This document shows positions 33,776-45,000 of a DNA stretch of 64,000 nt, in pieces. Position 1 is the first letter of the stretch, and each line of letters opens with the position of its first letter. The notes beneath the pieces were generated by a model. It was not told where the DNA came from. It worked only from the letters and a program-made list of their open reading frames with translations, and did no database searches. The stretch spans positions 26,150,303-26,214,302 of the forward strand of contig NC_087069.1 of NCBI RefSeq assembly GCF_963678635.1, in the 5' to 3' direction. The translations under genes and the position numbers were made by a program. This stretch comes from Symsagittifera roscoffensis (taxonomy: Eukaryota > Xenacoelomorpha > Acoela > Convolutidae).

Positions 33776-35669
33776 AAGGTTTAGGATGAGGGATGCAAGA
33801 AGTTGTTAGTTATTTCTATTTCCTTAGACTGTTAGTCCTTACGATTTTTTGGTTAGCTTAACCTGGGTCTTTTTGTTCAGGGTTGGAGAGAAAAGTATAT
33901 TGATTCCGAAGAATGATTTTTTACTTTCTCGTGGCTAGTCTAAGTTAAGGTGTTAACTTACTTAATCTTACTTAGGGGTAGTGATTGTGTTCAAGGGTTG
34001 GAGAATAGTAAATCGATCCACAAGGTTCAGGTATAATTAGAACGCAAGTAGTTCGTTGGATACTATTTTAAACTTACTAAGTCTAAGATCTATCCTGGGT
34101 CTGTTAAGAGGAGGGTTCAAGTGAAAGATGAATAACCGAAGTTCTTCACTGTTTATCTTAATTTGAATGGTTAGTTTTATTTAAAAATTTCTATTAGTCC
34201 TGGGTCTTTTGGAAAGGTTGGATAGTGAATCGACGTTTGAGGTCGTTAGACACTTGCTAAGTGGGTGGGGGAGAACAAAATTGTTCTTTTTGATCCAAGG
34301 ATAGGCCTTGATGATCAGATTTTAAATTGAGTGAGATAGAAAATTTATTAAGATCCAAGGATAAGCCTTGATGATCTGATTTTTAAAATTAAGTGAATCT
34401 TTAAGTTTAAAATGGTTTAAATTTATTTAATAAAAGGATTTAGTTTTTCAATGATACTAGTGAGCTTATGATTGCTGTTATGTTTAGGTGATGGAGCTGG
34501 AACAACAGGATGATTTATGATTACTAACAATTTATTGTCATGCTACTAATTTTTATTTTAATTTTCAATAAATATTTTTCAAATATGTTTTATATAATAC
34601 TGCAGAAATTAAGAAAACAATCTGAGATCTTTTTATCAATCGTTATTGTACATTAATAATTTTGTTTAGCGCCTGAAATGATCATGAAGATTTACTTCAA
34701 AATTTTATGTTTGCAAATGAAAATCTAAATTCATTGCTAATAAGATTCTAAATATAAAAGTTTGTGTTGGCTTTTGCCGTACAACCATAAAACTAAATGG
34801 TAAGTTTCTACTTAGTCGTATATCGTCTCTTGTCCGAGGCCTTCTTCCAATACCAGGTAGTTCTAGTATTGTGCGGAATATCGGCTCTGATCTATTGAGT
34901 CGTAGAGACATTTCAATTAAGTTAATATCGTGTAACGTTTTGAAAATGTTTTGTCTAATTTCTAATCTATTTTTGGTTAATTCTAAGCTATTAAGGTCTT
35001 ATTCGAGACTTATGGTCGCACCAGATGAGTTAAGTTGTTTTTGGTTAACTCATAGAGTAATTTCGGATAGGGTACACCGTCTGCTCGTCACGCTATCTTA
35101 TTTTCGGCCGGATAGATTCGTGCAACTTCTTAGTCTAATACCGATCCTAATCTTACTCTTATATCTACTAGTCTCAGGGTGTTTAACTAGTCTCTGCTAG
35201 GCTCAATAGATCTACAGTATACTGGCTTATTGCAACTGCTGAAGTTCTCTTGGAGAGGCAATTAATTTCTAAGTTAAATTCAAATCTCTCTGGTGCTGAA
35301 ATTACAAGTAATTTCAGCACTTACAAATAAGTGGGTTGTTAGTTAGATGGACTATGATTGGTTAATATTAAATATTTTACAGTGGTAAAATATCCAGTTT
35401 TTCCAATTATAAAATGTAGTTTAGATCAGGTTCCATTATCTTCACCAATTTATTTCATAAGTCGTATTCATGAAGCATCATTTCAGAAAAAAGAGTTTGT
35501 TTCTTTCATTTTGGTAGGGAAAAGACATAGGTTGCCGAAAAATTTCGAAGGTGGTCATCTGAAAGTTTATAGATTTTTACCAGCTGTTTTAATTTGCTTT
35601 CTAAGCTAAAACACTGTTTGCGTGTGCTTGCCAGTTGAGAAAATTGAACTTTAGACTGCCAGCAAGCCT
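33776..35669. repeat. Decayed repeat region with recurring CCTGGGTCT motifs and a strong hairpin
   Basis: CCTGGGTCTNTT followed by a GGTTGG/GGGTTC motif occurs near 33862, 34095 and 34199. GATCCAAGGATARGCCTTGA occurs twice about 60 bp apart (34293 and 34352). Part of 34.8-35.2 kb gives an interrupted minus-strand translation (MSLRLNRSEPIFRTILELPG) that looks like decayed coding DNA. A perfect 13-bp stem hairpin lies at 35293-35320. No intact gene is supported. Confidence 0.4.
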
Positions 35670-38600
35670 ATTATCAAGCAATAAGGCATGAGTAAACTAT
35701 ATTCTCGAATCGGAACGGATTGGTTAACCAAATAAACTCATGCGTGCGCACAATCAACGGAAAGGTTGTCGCTAATTCTCGCATTCTGAAAGCTCTCCAT
35801 AGCTCTCAGACATGTGCACAATATTTTCTTTTGAAATCAAGGTCATTCGGTATAAATGTATGGGAAAACAATTGTAGTTTAGAGGATTACGTCTCAAATG
35901 GCATAATTCCCAAATGGCATAAAAATGAAAAGTTTTCCAAACGGCACATTTTTCATGCAACAGTTGCTTTGAAAACATCGAGAGAAAACTTTTTTCGTGA
36001 GCAATGTGAGAAAGTTAGTCAACTTGTTAATTCGAATGTTGATTGACATTTAATCTTGAAAGATTCGTAGAATTTTTTATCAAAAGCGAAAAGCAAACGC
36101 TTGCGGTTACTAATAAGCTTCTTATGGTCAATTTTTAAAACAAATTTGTCGCTTTACGTTTGTTTGGAAGCAATTAGTTCCAAATCTTGTTAACATTTTT
36201 TTGTTCCTGACAAAATGTTAGAATTATAAATTGATAGAAAACGTTTAATTTACAATGAAAACTTGAAATTTATGCCATTTGGGAAGTTACCGTTTAGAGG
36301 AGTGCCATTATCCGGCCGGATGACATTCTCCCTTCTTTCAAACTTCTGATGTTTAAATTCCCCTTAGGATTTGAGTTTTATAGTCTCCTTGGGACATGAG
36401 TATAGTAGTCCCCGTTAAAGTTAAGGAATTTGGCTTCATCTTGTTTGCCCCTTTGTTCAGAAAAACAGCTTAGGCATTTGTCTGTTGTTTTTTTTCTTCT
36501 TCCTAGTTTTTCTCATGTTCTTCGGTCGCATCAATCGAGTCTTTTTCTGTGTTTTTTGTTGCTAATAAACTTTTTCTGGTCATTCTCATTTTTATCTGTC
36601 TTTTTCCTTTAATTTTATTGAGTTTGTATTTGTTTCCTGTATCTATCACAAGGAGCACTTCTCTATTTGAGCTGTTGATTGACAAAACAAGCTCAACTAT
36701 GTCAAAAATCCTGTTCGGTTGTTTTGATTTTATGGCTTCAAAGAATTTCGCGCATGCTTGAAATTTTGGCGATATTTTGTTGAATCTATTTTTCAATCAA
36801 AAAGAGGCTTTTATTGATCGCGTTGTTGCCTTCGTGCCTTTCTTGTGTCTCAAAATTACCTTACTGCTTCGACTGATCTGTTTTGTTTCCAATCAGATCA
36901 ACCAAAACCGGGTTACCTAGGGCAACCGCTAGGGCCGATTGACGATTTCTCAGAGACATCCTAGTCGCTTATACCGAAATTCTCGATACTTGTGGTGGCG
37001 TCTTCTTGGTTTCCATCCGTTTTGAAGGTAGTTTGGTGTTTGGTGTCCTCTAAGGTTGATGAACAATCGTCACTTGATGATATTGACTGCTCTGATTCCG
37101 ATTCTGATATGTCTTTTTCCGTGAACCATTCGTGACTGGAGTATCCGTGACTGGTTTCTCTCCTTTTCGTTTTCCTCCTGGTGTCTTTCCTGTCCTATTT
37201 TTGGACTTACCTGCAATTTAGACCTTAATTTTGGTCAGCTTCTTTGAAAAGCTTGTTCGCTTATCCTTTTTGAACATATAATGTTCACTTGCGTTTGGTT
37301 TCTCGATGTCTAAAAACGCAATTATGGTCCTGCTCTCCTGCAGATTAACATGCATTTTAACCTCTTAATGATGACCTACATGATTTGTATTTTTTTTTGG
37401 GCTGGGACAAAAGCCAGTCCGCTGTTTTTCAATAGCCGAGTAACAAGTGTTTGTACCCAAGCCAATTGAGGAATATATGATAGATTTTTTCCATCTGTTG
37501 TTTTGTATTTTTGTTCGAAAGTCTTTGGATCTTGTACCTTTGCAGCAATGCGTACTGTTTTTCTCTCAACATGTTCTATTTACATTCGTTTATTTTTTGA
37601 TACTTTTGTTTGTTTCCTTTTGTATGCTATATTGAGTGATTCTCGTTCATTAGCTAAAGCTTGTCTAGTTTTCACAAATGTCCCTTGTTGTCTTGACGTT
37701 TTTGATGTAGTAGCTGTGTTAATCAGTTCTTGGAATTTCTCCCTGATCTTTATTTCACCACAACTTTGTCATATGACCTTCTCTATAGATTGCGCATCAC
37801 TTCCGAGGCAGTGACGGGGGTGCATCTTTTTTTTCGCTCTAGAGATCAGTGTTTTGCGGTTTCCCAACTATCGTTGTTTGGTGAACTTGTTGTTGCTATG
37901 TTGGATAATGGTGTGCTGTTTTTCGTCTCAAGTGGGTTTGAAAAGGTGAGTGTTTTTGTGATTTCAGCTAAGCCTGATGTTATTTTGTAGACTATTGTTT
38001 AGTGATTGAGTCATACCCTCAATTATCTTATTGACAATGGTCGTCTACTGGTGTAAATAGTAACTTTATAATACCTTGATTGATCTACAAAATAAATGAG
38101 AGACTTGAATATGTGTAATTGATCGAATTTTAGCTGTCTTTTAATAGTGTTTTCTTTTGCGTTGTTTGGCTGTTCTTTTACTTCTTACAGATAGTTAAAG
38201 ATTGCTCATTTGCACATTTTCGTAAATTGTCCCTATTTGGAGCATTTTGCAGAATTTTTAACTTTCGCGCGACATGATTGCAAGTGGTTTGGTCCAAAAA
38301 ATTGACCAAATTCATTTTAAGATTTTGTTGTCCTCTTAAATTACGATTCCATATTAGAAATTTCGTCGGTCGAACTTCTGTTTCGATAATTATTTTAACA
38401 ACCCCGTCCTCGCTGCAGAATATATCCCATGGGTTGTTGTTTGATTGGTGTGGAGGCCTATGGGTCAATTGGGTTGTTTTTGTCAGTCTGCTATATTTGA
38501 AGCGTTTCTCTTTTCTGGTCGGTATTTGCAAGCAACTTGTGAGGAACTCGTCTGTGCCAATAGTTCCTCTGCTTTTTTCGCTGTTAACGAAAGCGGTGAA

Positions 38601-39477
38601 AATGTCCATGGCCCACTTTTTTTCACGATCTTCTCAACCTGCACGTGACTAAATTTCTATAAAATCTGCGTAAACATGGTTTAGCGATTTTTTTTCTGTT
38701 CAAGGCTCATAAAATTATATATTTCACTGTTGCAATTATCTTTGCAATTATCCTCGTGATGATAAAAGTATTCTCAAGGTTTCATTCGTTGAATTGATTG
38801 TAGGTGTAGCCCAGGCCTTTTCTGCTTTAATTCAGACACGAATTTGTGTAATTTTTGACCTTGGCGTCTGCTTACTCCCAAACCAATGAACTTCACAAAA
38901 AAAATTCTCTCGCTTCAATGACTTTATTTTCCCAACCCCTTTTTTTCTCCTGATTTTGTGTGTCTCGGTTTTATTTGATGTTGTGGTTTCTCCCGTGATT
39001 TTTTTTCATAAGTTGATGTTTGTTTTAGTAGTACAAGTTTGCCTCATAACAGGTTCTCACTTCGATTCCATCTTTTGCGAAAATAACCATCTACATGATG
39101 ACCGCCCCCTGACCTTTGCAATGGTGGCTCAGTTCTCGCCCTTTGCCAAGTTCTCAGAGTGTTTTCATATTCTGACGCCCTTTTGCTTAGTGGGTTTTTA
39201 GATCCTGTTGGCTGCGCCCTGTCATACCGCAAGGATTGAATAAGCTAATTTTTCGAATCCGAGCGGAATAGCAAACTGAATAAATTCATGTGTGCGCAGA
39301 AACTACTGAAAAGTAATTGTCAATTCTCAGGATGTGAAAGCCAAAGCACTCAGATATGCGTAAAAACCATCATAATATATCAGGTCATTGGATCAGTATA
39401 AATGTATGACGAAATATATATATTCAATATTTCTTATTGAATATATTAGAGGTTTGCCATTATCCAGCCGGACGACA
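35670..39477 (-). mobile_element. Decayed Ty3/gypsy-like LTR element on the minus strand
   Basis: Two diverged LTRs in direct orientation. The 5' LTR is minus 39477-39220, starting TGTCGTCCGGCTGGATAATG and ending GGTATGACA. The 3' LTR is minus 36325 to about 35670, starting TGTCATCCGGCCGGATAATG and enlarged by a MITE. Directly after the 5' LTR is GGGCGCAGCCAACAGGATC, nearly the same primer-binding site as the 11.3-kb element. The next codons read RAQPTGSK, like that element's gag start. The internal region is only about 2.9 kb and shows broken minus-strand frames (for example 38609-38178 and an acidic segment ISESESEQSISSSDDCSS near 37.1 kb). No reverse transcriptase or integrase motif was seen, so it is a degenerate or internally deleted copy. 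Confidence 0.75.
35877..36301. mobile_element. MITE inserted in the 3' LTR of the decayed gypsy element, 10-bp target duplication
   Basis: GTTTAGAGGA at 35877-35886 recurs at 36292-36301. The insert 35887-36291 has terminal inverted repeats centred on TCCCAAATGGCATAAA. The target-duplication length suits the Mutator-like (MULE) superfamily. Removing it restores an LTR of roughly the size of its partner. Confidence 0.75.
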
Positions 39478-39609
39478 CTTCCCGCCGGTCTCCGGGCGAT
39501 TGGAAACAGTTTTTGTTTTTTCAATTATCCAGTTTTATTTTTTGCATTAGTTATTAGACGTCTTCTACTCTTGGTTCATTCTGTTCAGTGCAACGTCACC
39601 CGCATCCAG

Positions 39610-40570
39610 TTTCAAGCGTTAATAATCGATTATATTACGAATCTAGTACCAGTCTTACTAAAATTGAGAAACAATCGATTTTAATCAATTAATAATCGAT
39701 TATAATCTTTTTTTTAAAAAATCAAATTTTAATTAACTATAATCCATTATAATCGATTATAAAAGATTATTTAGTGGTCTATTTTTCATTACAATTATAA
39801 TCGATTATAATTGATTATAATCAATTATTTTTATTCAAATTTCTATTTCATTAGTTTTGCAGAAAAATCCATTATAATCGATTATAATTGATTATAATCC
39901 CTTTTGTTTGTCCATTTTTGTCTTCGAAATTGCATCTACATTGCCTATATTTTTTGCTTTTGTGGACGTTGGTTCCTATAAAAAATGAGAAAAATATTTT
40001 TAAAGTTTTCCAATTATTTCAAATTTATGAGTTTTTTTTTCATTTCTTCCCCATTAGAGTTGTTTTGTGATGCATAATTTAAGCTCTTTTACATACCAAA
40101 ACATCAGCAAATTGATTTAGTTTCATGATTGATTCGGAAAATTTATTTTTCATCTACCGCGGGAACCTTTCCACTCATATGAAAGGATCTCGTGGTAAGT
40201 TTTTGTCTCGTGGTAAAAATTTGTGTTCAGATGAGCCAAAGTGTTCAAGAGATCTCTCCTTTAGAGATTTTCTTATTGAATTAAAAATAGTAACCCATAA
40301 GATATAATTCGAGTATAGGAAAACTTCGGCAAAATAAGAGATTATAATCAATTATAATCAATTATAATCGATCATAATTGGTTTTAAGGGTTTTTAGTAA
40401 GAACTATAATCAATTATAATCAATTATAATCGATTATAAGAGATTATAATCTCTTGGAAAAAATCACGATTATAATCACTTATAAATCTCTTAAAGACCT
40501 AATTTTGGTAATTATAATTAATTATAATTGTCAAAAAATCATCATAATAATCTGTTATAATCGAATACTT
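39610..40570. repeat. Two arrays of the palindromic motif ATTATAATCGATTATAAT
   Basis: Blocks at about 39.62-39.90 kb and 40.34-40.57 kb consist of loosely spaced copies of TTATAATCGATTATAA and half-sites (TAATCAATTATAATC). The core is a perfect palindrome. The spacer 39.90-40.33 kb is ordinary AT-rich DNA without a supported gene. Cruciform formation or homeodomain-type sites are possible but untested. Confidence 0.8.
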
Positions 40571-40789
40571 ACGCCTAAACTTGGATGCGGGCACTACATG
40601 TGAAACGTATGGCAAAATCAGTGACTTGTAACCCTCACTGATTAGAAAAAAGTGACTCTGAAATTGAAGTTTTGCAAAAATGGTTCTCCTATGTCGAATA
40701 GTTTAGTTTTCTCTCAAACAATATTGTTGAGATTTGATGACCGGTTTATAATTCGTCGACCGTTTGGCTGTTACAACATTAGATGATCT

Positions 40790-41515
40790 ACATCAGCTGC
40801 GGATTTAGAGTGAGGAGGGGGTTTATTAGTTTCAAGACCTCCATTTTAGCGGGAAGCGCGCACCGAAAAAAAAAACATTTTTGGTCAAACTTTTCCAAAA
40901 ACGCCTAAAATTGCTCTTTGACCTATTTTTTATAAGCGCAAATAATTTGGTCAATATGGGGTCATTATAGCATTTGGGGTAGCTCAGAAAATCAGTTTGG
41001 TCGACCTAAGAAATGTCGAAAAAAAAATTGAAATTTTTATGACCAGACCCCTCTTCTCTTCAAGAATATCCTATATCAGGAGCGCGGATTTAGGGGAAGG
41101 AGGGTGGGGGCGTGGGGCGGAGGCCCCTTTTCAGGGATTTTCGACCCCCCGCCAACCCAAAGGGTCCCTCCTTTGATACTTTTTAAGAAATCCATTTTTG
41201 GCCGACCGACATTAAAATTTTTCTAAAGGCGCCAATATACACTAACTTTGAGGGGAAACGCGCGCCAAAAAAAAACGCAATTTTTTGTTAAAAATTTTCA
41301 AAAGAGTGCCCAAAAACCGCCTTTTTGACCAGTTTTTTCAAAAATTTGCTTACGGCGCAGAAAATTTGGTCAAAACAGGGTCTTTTTACTGCTTTAGAAC
41401 AGCTTGGAAAATCAATTTGGTCGGCCTAAAAAAAAGGTCGTCAAAGTTTTCTGAAAATCCGCTCCCCCCCCCTCGAGAAAATCCTAGATCCGCCCCTCCT
41501 ATATCCATCCCTGGT
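40790..41515. repeat. Two adjacent copies of a MITE-like repeat with GCGGATTTAG/CTAGATCCGC ends
   Basis: A copy begins GCTGCGGATTTAGAGTGAGG near 40797 and a second begins GAGCGCGGATTTAGGGG near 41091. They share internal blocks (GGGAAGCGCGCACCGAAAAA-like, GTTTGGTCGACCTAAGAAAT-like), and the second ends CTAGATCCGCCCC near 41500. GCGGATTTAG and CTAGATCCGC are near reverse complements. Fragments of the same family occur near 43.2 and 50.5 kb. Confidence 0.65.
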
Positions 41516-42069
41516 CTAGAAATTAGTTTTTCTTTGCTATTAACTTCTTATTTTCATACTCAGGCTGGATTTTTACGAATTTGTGTTCCCGTCAGAACAA
41601 TACTAATCATACGCAACTGATCTTTTCTAGTACTTTTCGAAGCAGAAGTACACCTAACTTTTTTGAAAGGCGGGACCTTTTTCTGCTTTTGGTAACAAAA
41701 TGCGAGTTATTTAACCAATTGTGTAATAATTTTAGCGCAGTATTAAATGGTGTTGCTGTTTAAAATTTAGTTTTTTGTTGACTTTTGTAGAACAAGTCGA
41801 ATAAGTAATGTTCAAATCGATAAAAACGTGTACTTAAGAAGCTTTTGGCAATAAACAACAGAGTTGAAAATATCTTTAGTCAACTTACGCGTTTTCAAAA
41901 GCCAACTTTTCAATCTACGCCGACAATGTTTTAGTTTCAAAAAACGTGGTTTGATTAATTTTTTCATGTACCGCATCTTTTCACACCTGATTAAGTTATA
42001 TTGTATAGACCAGATTTGATTCAGATTTAGCATTTTGTGTAGTTATCAATTAGTTATAAATGATAGACT

Positions 42070-45000
42070 ATGAGTAATAACTTAGAGAAACTTCTCCAGC
42101 AGAAGCCCTACTACAGAGGTCCAGATAAGGGCAAAACTGGTTCAAAGGGTAAGTTTTTTATTAAAAATACTTATTTTTTTTTGCTAGAAAACCTATAATT
42201 GAGCTCATAACGTTCACAAGTAGCTTAAATTTCTTTGCGCAAAACCAAATATTTCCAGAGTGATGGTCAGCCAGATTTTTCTTTCATTTTGGAAATGTTT
42301 CAAATCAGTAATCAATCTAGTTAGCTTATATTTTACATCTTTTGCGGTTTATCGCTTGAAATTGAATCAAAGTTTTGTTATTCTCCGATTTTGAAGCTCA
42401 TAAGTATTTTTGATCTGCTATAGTTTGAAAAGTTGATCATCGTTTTTTCTTGAAGATGCAAAGAGCGATGAAGGCTCTTCGGCCGGGGCAACGGGGGGCA
42501 CGGCGACGGAAGATTCTGCCGACACTGCCAACATGACGGACCCGACCAGTGCATCTGTAACAGGAGACAAGTACAAAGACTTGGCCATGCGAGGTATGTT
42601 TTTAAACGCTACGAGTTGAAAATTTTAGACGCAAACGGCCTTGAGTCGCAAGAAAAGAGCTTCGCTCAACAACATAACTCACTTTTAAAATTCGGGAATA
42701 GTACAAACGGATGATCCTTTCCTTGGACAGGCTGAACAGTTTCTGGTAAATTCTCTGCGTTTTGCAGAAACTTAGAATTTTTAACTTTGTTTACTTCATA
42801 GAATTATTAGTAAGATTGAATGTTCCAACCGAAAAACAAACAACTTTTTTTATCACGAGCGAGTCTCAAATTAGATGTTAAATTCCAGCTTCCTTTCACT
42901 TAAAAACAAATTTTTCAGCGAACTCTGTGTTAAGGTCCTATAGGCGATTTTAAAATTACGACTGTGTTTAGCTCGAGTTCTGAGTGCAGTACTACATCCC
43001 AAAGACAAGCGAAAGAAAGGACCCAAACTAACTTCCCTCTCGCCGAGACCCAAGACATCAGCAGAAACCCCCCTTAGCACAATTCCCGGATCACCCAGAC
43101 AACAATCATCACCGCCTGTCATCAGCAGGTTAATAACAGGCTTATTATCACCATGTCAATAGCCGAAAAATTAAATTATACTAATGAAAAACACACAGTG
43201 TGGATTTAGAGTGCAGGGCGGGTTTTTTAAAAAACATTCTTCGGAAATTTGATACCATTAATTTACCCGCTCTGCTACTCCTTCTTTTCCGACAACAGTT
43301 TGGCCGACTGGCCCTTAACACATTCCCAGATCAGTTTTCAACAGGATATTGTTTCAGAAAAACTGTATTCTAGATTAATCTCCCAAAAAAAACTTAGTTT
43401 TAACTTTTGAGCAGGCCGCCAATTGGATCTTCGAATGGAAATCAGGAGGAAGAGGGAGATGATTTTGTGGTTCTGGGATCGGACTCCCGACCCCAGTTGG
43501 AAGCGGGGGCAATGGGAAGTTTTGACGATCTGGTCGGAAGCAGCAGCCAGAACGGCAAAAATGAAAAGGTAAATTTAAGTTTGATGGACTTGGTGTTCAC
43601 CGGAGTTGAGGCATTTCTCAATTGAAAAATGTAAAGAAAAGCTTTGTCCTTTTCGACCGCCACTTGCTTATGTATAAGTTTTAGCGGGACTAGTCTATTT
43701 TTTCTGCTCTTTTTCGTCATGTTTATCCACAAAAAAGTAAATCCAGTAAAAAATGAAATCTGAAGAAAACTTTTTTTTTCATAAAGCCTTCTCAAGAATA
43801 GTTTTATTTCCACTTTCTTACTTTCCAGAGTAGATTTTAATTTATGACACAGAGGCCAAGCGGAGCTTTGCAACCTTTGCGATACCACAAAAATAGCATT
43901 GCAAGCTAGCAGACAGGAAAGGATAAGAGAGCCACTGAGTCCAAAGAAAACGGAAAAATTCTCGAAGAAACCACAGCAAGAAAACTTCAAAATTTTGTCA
44001 AGTTGTTTATAATGATGTTCAAGTTGCGAAAAACACGTCCAGAAACACATTTGACGGCGTTTAAGGAAAATTCGAAAACATGTTTTGGAGCAAAAGAAAA
44101 GTTTTTGTCATAAGAAACTTTCAACTATAAACTTTATTCTGAGATATTTAAAAGAATTATAAATTGCAGGAGTAAATGAAAACATAAAAAAGCAACTCAA
44201 AGAATTTTGCATACAGCAAAAAATTCCGAGAAATGGCAATTAAGCCGACAAAACATAAGCAAACAAATATTAAACCGACAATTTTTTTGAGACGGAGAAT
44301 TTCCAGTTATAAAAAAAACAGGTCCTGGTGAGATTCAACCCAGGACCTTTGCCGTCCCAGGCGTATTCGTTGCCTCCAGACTAAGTGGGCCGGAGTGGCA
44401 TAGAAGTTTGAATTTATTATAAGCCAAGATACCAAGTCATTCAAGTGATTCTGTTAAAGATGTTAATAACCCGAAAAAGTCTATCTTCCGACTTGATATC
44501 GCTTGCATATCGTAAGCTTAATAAATCTCCGCTTACGCGTTATTAGCTCAAAATATATCGCGATTTATTTGTCCCAAATTGGCCAAAATGGCAATCATTA
44601 AACTCCCATAACTTTACAAAAAAAGATCACAGGTGAAATGGCTTTTCAAAATTAAGCTTAGGACAACAAGATTTCTTGAATGATAAAAAAAACATTGTCA
44701 AAAATGGCTAGCTAAATAGTTGAAATTTGTCTGAAGTAATAAAAAAAAACACACGAGCACAAATATTCCGTTACTTTCCGTACAAAAGTCGGAACAAAAA
44801 TGCAATGGGAGGAAGTTTTTTATCTGACATGCATAAGAAGTGGCAAATAATCAAATTTTTTGCAATTTTCATGAAAGTTTTCCGTGGAACCAAATTTCTA
44901 TTTTTTCAGAATTTTTTTGCGGCTTTTCCGAGCCAGACATGAAACTAAAGTGTAATTCTTGTGCAAATTTCCAATTCGATGGCAAGCTTCAACTATTTTT

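Noticed and set aside
34871-35200. 109-codon plus ORF rich in Leu/Ser
   Set aside because: The minus strand there carries decayed coding-like sequence, and the plus frame looks like its complement.
43442-44050. 202-codon minus-strand ORF
   Set aside because: Its C-terminal part is antisense to exon 4 of the coiled-coil gene and the rest is hydrophobic noise. The plus strand has the more protein-like reading.
44325-44402. Functional tRNA gene
   Set aside because: The B-box region forms an extended 8-bp stem and no cloverleaf acceptor stem pairs.
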